A DNA stretch of 64,000 nt. Origin: Rothia nasimurium (GTDB lineage Bacteria > Actinomycetota > Actinomycetes > Actinomycetales > Micrococcaceae). The position numbers and the translations under genes were made by a program. Location of the stretch: the NCBI RefSeq assembly GCF_928392795.1, contig NZ_CAKMTJ010000003.1, positions 124,001 to 188,000 of the forward strand, given 5' to 3'. Of the stretch, positions 1 to 7,718 are shown one piece after another (the first letter of the stretch is position 1; every line of letters starts with the position of its first letter). Under the pieces are notes generated by a model. It made no database searches, was not told the DNA's origin, and saw only the letters and a list, made by a program, of their open reading frames with translations.

Positions 1-41
1 ACCAGGGGCAGGCTTTTGGTGAAGGCTTATGCGGAGGGTTT

Positions 42-641
42 CTACCAGGGCAATTCAGCTGAGTCATTCAAATAGATGAGGAAACCGATGACCTTCCTAC
101 TGGAATTGAAAGCAATCTGACCGACGGGTTTACCGTCTGTATGCTCTAGTGTGAAGTCTGCGATTGCGAAGATTGAGCTGTTCGGGATTTTGACGGTTGC
201 CGAGAAAACTTTGAATTCGTGAGGGCTCGGGGCGTGTAGGTTGATGGAACCAACGCGCTGGAACTCGCCGCAGCCGTTCAACACTTCTTGCCAAACCTCG
301 GCAAGCTTTTTCTTACCGAGACCTCGTTTGGCGGTGAAAGAGAAGTAGCTGTGCACCTTCTCCCAGTCTTGTTCTGAAACGCGATAAAGAACAGATTTTG
401 CGGTGTTATTGAGGTGGGCCTGGGTTGCTTCTGAGAATTGCATGGGCGCGATCTCCTGAACTATTTTTGAGTATTTCTGAGCTGCTGCCTGGCGGCTAAT
501 CCCTAACACTGAGCCAATCTCACCCCAGGAGTAACCATCCTTTTTAGCGACGGCAACACAGTGGTTGAGATAGTGTTCAGAGTCCTGAGCGGCCTCCTGG
601 GCTAGAGCTATGTTCTCGAGTTGGGTTGGCAGATTTTCCAT
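42..641 (-). CDS. HTH-domain protein with DUF3887-like C-terminal half
   Basis: 199 aa, probably a DNA-binding regulator. Residues 36-58 form a helix-turn-helix resembling sigma-70 region 4 (YSWGEIGSVLGISRQAAAQKY), followed by a soluble beta-rich C-terminal half ending in a glycine/hydrophobic strand (KVIGFLIYL), reminiscent of DUF3887 domains. I place the start at the ATG at 641 because a GGAG ribosome site lies just upstream; a TTG nine codons further up is open but has no such site. The gene is divergent from dusB. Two copies of a 14-bp repeat in its promoter region suggest autoregulation (inference). Target genes are unknown. Confidence 0.7.
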   Translation of the reverse strand: MENLPTQLENIALAQEAAQDSEHYLNHCVAVAKKDGYSWGEIGSVLGISRQAAAQKYSKIVQEIAPMQFSEATQAHLNNTAKSVLYRVSEQDWEKVHSYFSFTAKRGLGKKKLAEVWQEVLNGCGEFQRVGSINLHAPSPHEFKVFSATVKIPNSSIFAIADFTLEHTDGKPVGQIAFNSSRKVIGFLIYLNDSAELPW

Positions 642-666
642 GGAGTCTCCTAGATGTGAAGTCGTC

Positions 667-735
667 AAGGTTTTATTTCGGTTCCACGTTTTAATGATAC
701 TCAGATTTGTGTGGGTATGTAAAGGTTTTATTTCG
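667..735 (-). promoter_or_regulatory. Promoter with paired 14-bp direct repeats
   Basis: Reading the minus strand, TTTACA (723-718) and TATCAT (699-694) are separated by 18 bp and could be the -35 and -10 of the HTH gene. The 14-mer AAGGTTTTATTTCG occurs twice on the plus strand, at 667-680 and 722-735. One copy overlaps the -35 and the other lies just downstream of the -10, the placement expected of operators. Promoter and operator roles are inferred. Confidence 0.4.
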
Positions 736-884
736 TTAGCACATAATGGCGGCTAGATGGAAGCTGTGGACGACGGAGTACGCCCCGAACAACCTTCTAA
801 CTCCAGCTTGGTGGGGGGCGCGTCCTTTTCCTCCTTGCATCAAAGCTGGTACTGTGAGGTGCCCCGCTGACCGCGTCAGTTCAA

Positions 885-2096
885 GTGTGCGAAAATAGCT
901 CAGTGACTCTTTCAACTGACACCCCCGCAGAAACCAGCGCCGCGCCGCAGCTTAAACTGCCGCCCCTGCAACTGGGCAAGCTGACCGTTGATACCCCCGT
1001 GGTGCTGGCGCCCATGGCAGGCGTAACCAATAAAGCCTTCCGCCGGCTCTGCCGCGACTACGGTGGCGGACTGTACGTGACCGAGATGGTCACAGCGCGG
1101 TCCCTGGTGGAGCGCAACCCCGAGTCCCTGCGCATTATTGACCATGACGGCGACGAAAAGATCCGCTCCATTCAGATTTACGGGGTGGACGCCGTCAACG
1201 TGGGTAAGGCAATCCGTATGGTGGTCGAAGAAGACCGCGCCGACCATATTGACCTGAACTTCGGTTGCCCCGTGCCCAAGGTGACTAAGCTGGGTGGCGG
1301 CTCAGCCCTGCCCTGGAAGACCGACCTCTTTACCGCTATCGTCCAGACCGCCGTGCGCGAGGCATCCCGCGGGGACGTGCCCCTGACTATCAAGATGCGT
1401 AAGGGCATTGACGAGGACCACCTGACCTACCTGGAATCAGCCAAAATCGCTCGTGACGCGGGTGTTGCGGCGATTGCCCTGCACGGCCGCACCGCCGCCC
1501 AGCACTACTCCGGCAAGGCCGACTGGGACTCCATTGCCCGCCTGCGCGAGGCAATCCCCGACGTGCTGATTCTCGGCAACGGCGACATTTTCTCCGCCGA
1601 GGACGCCATCGCCATGGTCGAGCAGACCGGCGTGGACGGCATCGTGGTCGGCCGCGGTTGCCAGGGCCGCCCCTGGCTCTTTGGCGACCTGCAAAACGCC
1701 TTTGAAGGGTCTGAAGAGCGCCACCGCCCCAGTGTGTCTGAGGTAGCCGATATGATTTACCGCCACGCTGAGCTGCTGGTAGAGACCTTTGGTGACGAGA
1801 CCCGCGGCCTACGTGAGATCCGCAAGCATGTGGCCTGGTACTTCCACGGCTACCCGGTGGGCGGTAAGCTGCGCGCCAAGATGTCTACCGTGCCCACCCT
1901 TGAGGCCTTCCGCGAGTACCTAGCCGAGCTGGACCACTCCATCGGCTACCCCGGTGCCGCTGTTGAGGGCCCTCGCGGACGTGCTGGCAACCCCAAGAAG
2001 CCCCACCTGCCCGACGGCTGGCTGAACTCCCGCGTCCTGGGGGACGCCGAGCGCCTGGGCTTGGTGGACGCCGAGCTGGATATCAGCGGCGGCTAG
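885..2096 (+). CDS. dusB: tRNA-dihydrouridine synthase
   Basis: FMN-dependent enzyme reducing uridine to dihydrouridine in tRNA D-loops. The 403-aa product carries the N-terminal FMN-binding LAPMAGVTN (residues 41-49), the catalytic-cysteine motif NFGCPVPK (Cys128), and the later HGRTAAQHYSG and GNGDIFS phosphate-binding segments of the Dus TIM barrel. The reading frame can start at GTG 885 or GTG 903; the conserved part begins near residue 28, so this does not affect the product call. The C-terminal extension (GYPGAAVEGPRGRAG) matches actinobacterial homologues as I recall them. The next gene is convergent. dusB versus another dus subfamily cannot be settled by eye. Confidence 0.93.
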   Translation: MCENSSVTLSTDTPAETSAAPQLKLPPLQLGKLTVDTPVVLAPMAGVTNKAFRRLCRDYGGGLYVTEMVTARSLVERNPESLRIIDHDGDEKIRSIQIYGVDAVNVGKAIRMVVEEDRADHIDLNFGCPVPKVTKLGGGSALPWKTDLFTAIVQTAVREASRGDVPLTIKMRKGIDEDHLTYLESAKIARDAGVAAIALHGRTAAQHYSGKADWDSIARLREAIPDVLILGNGDIFSAEDAIAMVEQTGVDGIVVGRGCQGRPWLFGDLQNAFEGSEERHRPSVSEVADMIYRHAELLVETFGDETRGLREIRKHVAWYFHGYPVGGKLRAKMSTVPTLEAFREYLAELDHSIGYPGAAVEGPRGRAGNPKKPHLPDGWLNSRVLGDAERLGLVDAELDISGG

Positions 2097-2118
2097 GGGA
2101 GCGGACGGCCGGGCCCGG

Positions 2119-2538
2119 CTAGTCCATGTCGGGCGGCGGAGGGTCGGTGGGAGTTTTGCCTTTCCACAGGTTCATGTCCCACATGATGGAGAAAGAACTC
2201 ACCATGTGGAGGCTATGAAAGACAGCTCCGCACTCTTCGCCGTAGATGTCGCTGGCTGGGTCTGATGCGGCGATGGCCCGTACCGCCGTGATATTGAGGC
2301 AGATAACAAGGATCAGTAGGAGAAGCCCGAGTATCCACTCGTAGACGAGTAGGCTAGCGGCCGCCATAGTGAGAAGGAGCGTCGCCCAGCCTTTGAGAGT
2401 GTTGCCCAGAAAGAACTCGTGGGTGCCCAGGTAGCCCTGCCAGCAAGCCATCTGGTAGGCCCTGGACTTGGTGCGGATCAGCCTTTCATACTGAAAACGC
2501 TCCAAATCGCCGTAGTTGGGTACGTACTTCTCGCTCAT
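2119..2538 (-). CDS. TM2-domain-like small membrane protein
   Basis: 139 aa. The stretch MACWQGYLGTHEFFLGNTLKG followed by hydrophobic segments at about residues 50-90 resembles the TM2 domain (a helix, a GxHxFYLG-type turn, then a second helix). The C-terminus is short, soluble and proline-rich. It is convergent with dusB, with 22 bp between the stop codons. Function is unknown; TM2 proteins occur in many bacteria without a settled role. The call rests on the short motif and hydropathy only. Confidence 0.6.
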   Translation of the reverse strand: MSEKYVPNYGDLERFQYERLIRTKSRAYQMACWQGYLGTHEFFLGNTLKGWATLLLTMAAASLLVYEWILGLLLLILVICLNITAVRAIAASDPASDIYGEECGAVFHSLHMVSSFSIMWDMNLWKGKTPTDPPPPDMD

Positions 2539-2598
2539 AGAAGACGACTGTACCTTCCAGTAGGGGGGCGCAAACCAGACAAACCATAGGTTACATTG

Positions 2599-2663
2599 AG
2601 TGCTTACCAGAATCGCGCAGGGCCCACAAGCGACGTGGGCGCTGCGCGATTCTTGTGGGCGCT
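2599..2663. repeat. Palindromic repeat A, copy 1
   Basis: 65-bp element whose arms AGAATCGCGCAGGGCCCAC and GTGGGCGCTGCGCGATTCT form an imperfect long hairpin. A second copy of the same length lies at 3117-3181, on the other side of the DUF6176 gene. Both begin AGTGC and end GC[AG]CT-like, so the ends are also roughly complementary. Confidence 0.8.
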
Positions 2664-2751
2664 AAGTGCCTGGCGGAGGGAACGGTATAACGTACACTCG
2701 CGGATGAAGAGATAGCCCTGGAGCTAAGAACACACTGGATAGAATCATGGT

Positions 2752-3114
2752 ATGCAGATTGAACTGACCCGATTTCGGGTAAAACCGGGCAAGCGACATA
2801 AGGTCGATGAGTGGATGCTTTTCCTCAATCAGAACATGGAGGCTGTCAAGGAAACACTAGAGCCTGAGCACATGTATGTTGAGACAATCTTTGCTGAAAC
2901 AATCGATGGAACCGATTACCTGTACTGGTATTCGGTGCGTGGGGAGGCCGGCTTAGAACAGAAGGTTACTGAGTCTGAGCACTGGTTGGACGAAAAACAC
3001 GTCGAGTACTGGCGTGAATGTATCGATCCTACGTACCCGCCCCAAGATCTGTCGCCGCGCGTGCACATGCTGCCTGACCGCGTCCTGGCATCTATGAAGC
3101 CGCTGCCCCAGTAA
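2752..3114 (+). CDS. DUF6176 family protein
   Basis: 120-aa soluble protein with no signal peptide. From memory, its sequence fits the DUF6176 family throughout: an N-terminal LTRFRVKPGK, a central NMEAVKETL and MYVETIF, the YLYWYSVRGE segment and the strongly conserved EYWRECIDPTYPP. No biochemical function is known to me; the fold is probably a ferredoxin-like alpha/beta barrel domain related to antibiotic-biosynthesis monooxygenases (weak inference). The gene stands alone between two copies of palindromic repeat A, unlike its neighbours, which suggests arrival as a small cassette. Confidence 0.75.
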   Translation: MQIELTRFRVKPGKRHKVDEWMLFLNQNMEAVKETLEPEHMYVETIFAETIDGTDYLYWYSVRGEAGLEQKVTESEHWLDEKHVEYWRECIDPTYPPQDLSPRVHMLPDRVLASMKPLPQ

Positions 3115-3116
3115 AC

Positions 3117-3181
3117 AGTGCTTATCAGAATCGCGCAGGGCCCACGACGCTCGTGGGCCCTGCGCGATTCTTGTGGGCACT
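3117..3181. repeat. Palindromic repeat A, copy 2
   Basis: 65 bp containing a perfect 21-bp stem (arms 3127-3147 and 3151-3171, loop CGC). It starts two bases after the DUF6176 stop codon, so it may also end that transcript, although no T-run follows. It is close to identical with copy 1 at 2599-2663. Confidence 0.85.
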
Positions 3182-3200
3182 GAGTTCGTGAAGGGTAGGG

Positions 3201-3268
3201 GTGGGCGGACGCTGCACCCCGCTTCCCTGCCTCTGGGCAGGAAGAACGGGGGGCGGCGTCCGCCCCAC
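3201..3268. repeat. Hairpin element E, copy 1 (GGACGC arms)
   Basis: Arms GTGGGCGGACGC (3201-3212) and GCGTCCGCCCCAC (3256-3268) are complementary apart from one extra C. The interior contains a smaller CCTGCC/GGGCAGG hairpin. A similar arrangement (GGACGCCGG arms, CTGCCC/GGGCAG core) lies at 47471-47524 before proS. Both sit immediately upstream of a plus-strand gene. Confidence 0.6.
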
Positions 3269-3299
3269 TGAGCTGGGTGCACCCTCTAGACTTAAAAAC

Positions 3300-3860
3300 A
3301 TGCACACCCACACCCTGATCCCTGAAACCCCGGCCGATACCGCAGAGATCCGCAATTTACTCCTGGCAGCTTTTGATACCAGCTATGAGGCTGATCTGGT
3401 GGAAGCCCTGCGCGGCAACCACAACGCCTGGGAACCGGGAATCTCCCTCACAGCCCGCGACACCGTCACCGGTGCTCTCGTCGGCTACATTCTCATCAGC
3501 CGCTGCTGGGTGGGGTCCTGGCCTGCCTATGCGCTCGCGCCCCTGGCCGTCCACCCTGATTACCAGGGCAGGGGAGTGGGCACCGCCCTAGCCGGTGAAG
3601 CCCTCACCCGCGCCCGGGCGTCCGCCCAGGTCAGCAATGCACCCACCAGCCTGCTGGTGCTCGGAGAGCCCGCCTACTACAGCCGTTTTGGGTTCGAGGT
3701 GGCAGCCCGCCACGGGGTGCGCGCAGTCATCGACGGTATTGAGCCGGCTGCCCTGGCAGAAGCCCTGCAGCTCGTTAACCTCACCCCCGACTACCCGCCT
3801 ATCTCAGGCGAGGTTACCTGGCCCGCCGAATACGGCCTCGACCAGGGCGATGACCTCTAA
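3300..3860 (+). CDS. GNAT family N-acetyltransferase
   Basis: 186-aa acetyl-CoA-dependent acyltransferase. The acetyl-CoA motif A is clear at residues 81-97 (PLAVHPDYQGRGVGTAL), followed by the YYSRFGFEVA strand typical of the YhbS/COG3153 type. The acceptor substrate cannot be told. An upstream extension is open from 3201 but runs through a hairpin repeat, so I start at ATG 3300. TAGACT at 3287-3292 is so close to this ATG that the transcript may be leaderless (inference). dgt follows after 48 bp in the same direction. Confidence 0.88.
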   Translation: MHTHTLIPETPADTAEIRNLLLAAFDTSYEADLVEALRGNHNAWEPGISLTARDTVTGALVGYILISRCWVGSWPAYALAPLAVHPDYQGRGVGTALAGEALTRARASAQVSNAPTSLLVLGEPAYYSRFGFEVAARHGVRAVIDGIEPAALAEALQLVNLTPDYPPISGEVTWPAEYGLDQGDDL

Positions 3861-3908
3861 ACTGGAATCCCAGGCCTAGATTGAACCGGTAGAGAAAAGA
3901 CGAGATCC

Positions 3909-5246
3909 ATGAGCAGCACCTTCACCCCCGAACAGGCCCCCACCCCCGGCTATAGCGCAGCGGACGCCGAACGCTGGGTTCCCGAACACCACAAGTTTGT
4001 CTACCGCTCGCCCTTTGAACGCGACCGGGCCCGTGTGTTGCATTCCGCGGCTCTGCGCCGTCTCGGTGCCAAAACCCAGGTGGTTGACCCCGATACCGAC
4101 GACTTCGTGCGTACCCGCCTGACCCACTCCCTCGAAGTTGCCCAGATTGGCCGCGAGCTGGGGCGCATGCTGGGCTGCGACCCCGATGTGGTCGATACCG
4201 CCTGCCTCTCCCACGACCTCGGCCACCCGCCCTTTGGGCACAACGGTGAAACCGCCCTCGACCGGCTAGCGGCGGACGCCGGTGGTTTTGAGGGCAACGC
4301 CCAGACCCTGCGCCTGCTCACCCGCCTTGAACCCAAGGTGATTAGGCACGACGGCGGTTCTGCCGGGCTGAACCTGACCCGGGCGTCCTTGGACGCAACC
4401 TGCAAGTACCCCTGGACCCGCACCAACGCCCCCGCCCGAACCGATGGCAAGCCCAACCGCAAATTTGGCATCTACACCGATGATCTGCCCGTCTTCGAAT
4501 GGCTCCGCGCCGGGGCCGCTGAAGCCGGTGCCGCACCGACTCAAAAGTGCATCGAAGCCCAGGTTATGGACCTTGCCGACGACATCTCTTACTCCGTGCA
4601 CGACGTCGAGGACGCCGTCTTCGGCGGGCACGTGCAGCTCGACGAGCTGAAAAACGCGGACGCCCGCCAGCAGGTTTTCGACAAAACCCGCCTCTGGTAC
4701 CTGCCCGGGGTCGAGGACGCCACCCTCGACAAAGCCCTAACCCGCTTAGAGAACCTCAACCGCTGGGTGCCCAATATGACGGGGACCCGCTCGTCCATGG
4801 CGGCGTTCAAGGCCCTTACCTCTAAACTCATTGGGCGTTTTGCTGCCAGCGCCATGCTGGCAACCCGCGATGTCTACGGGGACGAACCGCTTACCCGCTA
4901 CCAGGCCCAGCTGGTGGTGCCTGAAGAAACTGAGCACGAAATCGCCGTGCTCAAGGGCATCGCCACGGCATTTGTGATGGCTCCCCGCGATGCGGCAGCC
5001 GCGCAGACAACAGAGGGGAACCAGCAGGAGATCCTTGAATTCCTGGTGCACGCCCTCTTTGATAACCCCAACTACCTCGACCCGGTCTTTGCCGCCGACC
5101 TACAGGAGCTGGGGCGCAATGACGATACCGCCCGTCTGCGACTGGTAATTGACCAGGTCGCCTGCCTGACCGACCGCTCCGCGGTCGCCCTCTTCAAACG
5201 AATCACAGGAACCCACTGGGCGGTTGGTGACAAACCGCTGTGGTAA
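3909..5246 (+). CDS. dgt: Deoxyguanosinetriphosphate triphosphohydrolase-like protein
   Basis: 445-aa HD-domain phosphohydrolase, expected to hydrolyse dNTPs to deoxynucleosides and triphosphate. Metal ligands are visible: His73 (THSLEVAQIGREL), the His102-Asp103 pair in SHDLGHPPFGHNGE, and a distal Asp in MDLADDISYSVHDVEDA. The length and N-terminal FVYRSPFERDRARVLHS fit the bacterial dGTPase-like group. dnaG starts 43 bp downstream, the usual actinobacterial dgt-dnaG pairing, so the two are probably co-transcribed. Confidence 0.95.
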   Translation: MSSTFTPEQAPTPGYSAADAERWVPEHHKFVYRSPFERDRARVLHSAALRRLGAKTQVVDPDTDDFVRTRLTHSLEVAQIGRELGRMLGCDPDVVDTACLSHDLGHPPFGHNGETALDRLAADAGGFEGNAQTLRLLTRLEPKVIRHDGGSAGLNLTRASLDATCKYPWTRTNAPARTDGKPNRKFGIYTDDLPVFEWLRAGAAEAGAAPTQKCIEAQVMDLADDISYSVHDVEDAVFGGHVQLDELKNADARQQVFDKTRLWYLPGVEDATLDKALTRLENLNRWVPNMTGTRSSMAAFKALTSKLIGRFAASAMLATRDVYGDEPLTRYQAQLVVPEETEHEIAVLKGIATAFVMAPRDAAAAQTTEGNQQEILEFLVHALFDNPNYLDPVFAADLQELGRNDDTARLRLVIDQVACLTDRSAVALFKRITGTHWAVGDKPLW

Positions 5247-5289
5247 GCCAAAACCCACCGGCTTGACGGCCCGGACTAAAATTGAACCC

Positions 5290-7194
5290 GTGGCAGGCTT
5301 AATCAAACGAGAAGACATTGACGAGGTGCGTTCCCGCACCGACATCCGCGAAATCATCGAAGGGTACGTAACCCTCAAATCCGCCGGTATCGGCTCTTTC
5401 AAGGGCCTGTGCCCTTTCCACGATGAGCGCACCCCCAGCTTCCACGTGCGCCCCCAGATGGGCACCTACCATTGCTTCGGCTGTGGCGAATCGGGCGATG
5501 TGATCAGCTTCCTCATGGAAATGGACCACACCTCCTTCACCGAAACCGTTGAAAAACTCGCCGCCCGCATCGGTTACGAACTGCACTACGAGCAGGGTAG
5601 CGGCATGAGCCGCGAAGAGGTCGGACGCCGCCAGCGCCTCCTCGATGCCCACAAGATTGCAGCGGAGTTCTTTCAAAAAAACCTCTACACCCCTGCCGCC
5701 GTTGAAGCCCAAAAGTTTCTCGGCGCCCGCGGCTTCGACCCCGCAGCCACCCAAAAATTCGGGGTGGGCTTTGCCCCGCGCGGTTGGGATAACCTGCTCA
5801 AATACCTCATGAACAAGGGCTTTACCACCGAGGAACTCCGCGAAACCGGTATGTTCTCAGAAGGGCAGCGGGGTCTGTACGACCGGTTCCGCGGGCGCAT
5901 CATCTGGCCCATCCGCAACATCACCGGCGAAACCATCGGCTTCGGCGCTCGCCGCCTCTTCGACGACGACCAGGGGCCTAAATACCTCAACACCCCCGAG
6001 ACCGCCCTCTACAAAAAATCACAGGTCCTCTACGGGCTTGACCTAGCCAAACGCCCTATCGCCAAGAAGAAGCAGATTGTGGTCGTCGAGGGCTACACCG
6101 ACGTCATGGCCGCTCAGCTAGCTGGAATCGACACCGCCGTAGCCACCTGCGGCACCGCCTTCGGTACCGACCACATCAAAATCGTCCGCCGTCTTATCTC
6201 CGACGACGGCACCGGCGGCGAAGTTATCTTCACCTTCGACGGCGACGCCGCCGGTCAAAAAGCCGCCCTGGCTGCTTTCTCAGAAGACCAGAGGTTCGTC
6301 GCCCAAACCTTCGTCGCCGTCGCCAAAGACGGCATGGATCCCTGCGACCTGCGCCTAGCCCGCGGGGACGCCGCCGTACGCTCCCTCATCGCCTCCCGGC
6401 GTCCGCTCTTCGAATTCGCCATCGACGCCACCCTCGCCAACTACGACCTGGGAACCCTCGAAGGGCGCGTGCGCGGCATGCGCGCCATCGCCCCCATCAT
6501 CGCCGGAATCAAGGACGCCGCCCTGCGGCCAGCCTACGTACGGCAAGTTTCAGGGCAGTTAGGGCTAGACGCCGCCGAAGTCCAACGAGCCGTGAGCGCT
6601 GCAGCAGCCAATCCGCAGGCGTCCGCCAGCCAAAGGGCAGAGGCTGCAGAAGCCGAACGAGCCGCCCGCGCCGCCGCAGAAGAGACCCCCGCCCCCGCTG
6701 AGGATCCCTACGACCTACCCGACCTGCGTGACCCCGCAGCCCGCACTGAACGCGAAGCCCTCGAAATCGTGCTGCAATACCCCCAATACCTCTCCCTCGA
6801 ACAGTGGCAAGAACTAGCCACCGTACACTACCGCTACCGGGCCCACAGCGGCATCGCCCAGGGCATCATCGGGGCAGCCTCCACCATCGCCCCTGAGCCC
6901 GGAGCCACCTGGGTCAATACCGTGCGAGCTTATGCCCCCGAACCCGTCCACGCGCTCATCGCAGAACTCACCGTCGCCCCCATCCCCGCCCGCACCGACG
7001 ACCAGCTCAACCGCTACTCCCGCGACATACTCAACCGCCTCTTCGAACAAGAAATCACCCGGCAAAAATCGGACCTACTGATGCAGCTTCAGCGCCTCTC
7101 GCCCCAGAACGATGCCGAGGCCTACCGGGAGATCCAACAGCAACTCCTCACCCTCGAACTCCGCCGCCGCAGCAAAATGCAAGGCCAAGACTAA
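5290..7194 (+). CDS. dnaG: DNA primase
   Basis: 634-aa primase that makes RNA primers at the replication fork. The N-terminal CHC2 zinc finger uses Cys41, His44, Cys62 and Cys65 (CPFH and CFGC). A TOPRIM core follows, with VVVEGYTDVMAAQ and the metal-binding FTFDGDAAG. The C-terminal part is Ala/Glu-rich and then helical, as expected for a helicase-binding domain. I start at GTG 5290 (MAGLIKREDIDEVR), which matches the family start; the frame is open 22 codons further upstream into the dgt end. Confidence 0.97.
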   Translation: MAGLIKREDIDEVRSRTDIREIIEGYVTLKSAGIGSFKGLCPFHDERTPSFHVRPQMGTYHCFGCGESGDVISFLMEMDHTSFTETVEKLAARIGYELHYEQGSGMSREEVGRRQRLLDAHKIAAEFFQKNLYTPAAVEAQKFLGARGFDPAATQKFGVGFAPRGWDNLLKYLMNKGFTTEELRETGMFSEGQRGLYDRFRGRIIWPIRNITGETIGFGARRLFDDDQGPKYLNTPETALYKKSQVLYGLDLAKRPIAKKKQIVVVEGYTDVMAAQLAGIDTAVATCGTAFGTDHIKIVRRLISDDGTGGEVIFTFDGDAAGQKAALAAFSEDQRFVAQTFVAVAKDGMDPCDLRLARGDAAVRSLIASRRPLFEFAIDATLANYDLGTLEGRVRGMRAIAPIIAGIKDAALRPAYVRQVSGQLGLDAAEVQRAVSAAAANPQASASQRAEAAEAERAARAAAEETPAPAEDPYDLPDLRDPAARTEREALEIVLQYPQYLSLEQWQELATVHYRYRAHSGIAQGIIGAASTIAPEPGATWVNTVRAYAPEPVHALIAELTVAPIPARTDDQLNRYSRDILNRLFEQEITRQKSDLLMQLQRLSPQNDAEAYREIQQQLLTLELRRRSKMQGQD

Positions 7195-7225
7195 GATGTG
7201 ATGCAGTTAACTCAATCTTGATTTG

Positions 7226-7245
7226 CACGGGGTGAAAACCCCGTG
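7226..7245. terminator. Hairpin after dnaG
   Basis: CACGGGG and CCCCGTG form a 7-bp stem with a TGAAAA loop. There is no T-run, so it is a weak candidate terminator or a leader element ahead of tRNA-Asn. Confidence 0.35.
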
Positions 7246-7290
7246 TAGAGTTATTACTCGTTGCAGCGATGGAAACACCGCAAACAACAT

Positions 7291-7363
7291 TCCCCCGTAG
7301 CTCAATTGGCAGAGCATTCGACTGTTAATCGAAGGGTTACTGGTTCGAGTCCAGTCGGGGGAG
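7291..7363 (+). tRNA. tRNA-Asn(GTT)
   Basis: 73 nt. The acceptor stem TCCCCCG pairs with CGGGGGA at 7356-7362 and the discriminator is G7363. The anticodon loop reads CTGTTAA, giving anticodon GTT. The T-arm contains GGTTCGAGTCC. A CA follows but CCA is not encoded. Confidence 0.97.
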
Positions 7364-7372
7364 CAGTAATAG

Positions 7373-7397
7373 AGACCCAGCTTCGGCTGGGTCTTTT
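7373..7397 (+). terminator. Rho-independent terminator of tRNA-Asn
   Basis: AGACCCAGC, loop TTCG, GCTGGGTCT followed by TTT: a 9-bp stem with a stable tetraloop 10 bp after the tRNA. Confidence 0.9.
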
Positions 7398-7478
7398 GCT
7401 TTAACCAGCAACCCCTCGCTCCGCTCGGAATTCGGCGAACTTTTTATTTCCTCGCGCGCTCGGAAAAGTTCGCCTCAT

Positions 7479-7504
7479 CTGGTTCGAGTCCAGTCGGGGG
7501 AGCA
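7479..7504 (+). repeat. Second copy of the tRNA-Asn 3' end (26 bp)
   Basis: The 26 bases at 7340-7365, covering the T-arm, acceptor 3' strand and CA of tRNA-Asn, recur exactly at 7479-7504. The 113 bp between them hold a terminator and an 11-bp inverted repeat (GGCGAACTTTT/AAAAGTTCGCC). This is the footprint left by an integrating element or by partial tRNA duplication; no integrase gene is present. Confidence 0.85.
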
Positions 7505-7508
7505 AATA

Positions 7509-7538
7509 AACAGCCCGGTCCTATGGCCGGGCTGTTTT
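7509..7538 (+). terminator. Rho-independent terminator after the tRNA fragment
   Basis: AACAGCCCGG, loop TCCTATGG, CCGGGCTGTT then TT. It follows the duplicated tRNA 3' end directly, as a terminator follows a real tRNA. Confidence 0.85.
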
Positions 7539-7557
7539 GTATGCTTACGCTCCCCAT

Positions 7558-7618
7558 ATGTGGCACTGGCCCCCAAATGTTGCGGCGCCACTGCCACATC
7601 TGGGAAGCAGTGCCACAT
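7558..7618. promoter_or_regulatory. Three-copy 11-bp box upstream of the M20 peptidase
   Basis: ATGTGGCACTG at 7558-7568 is repeated inverted as CAGTGCCACAT at 7608-7618, and a one-mismatch inverted copy CACTGCCACAT lies at 7589-7599. The outer pair is a perfect 11-bp inverted repeat. It lies about 100 bp upstream of the peptidase start, so it may bind a regulator of that gene (inference). Confidence 0.4.
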
Positions 7619-7718
7619 TTGCTTAAAGCCTTGTCTTGTATCGACTAAGGGTGGTGGCTTTGTGCGAAGAGGCGTAGCATGTGAACTGTTCCATAGTTCA
7701 TAGATAAAGGAATAGGAA

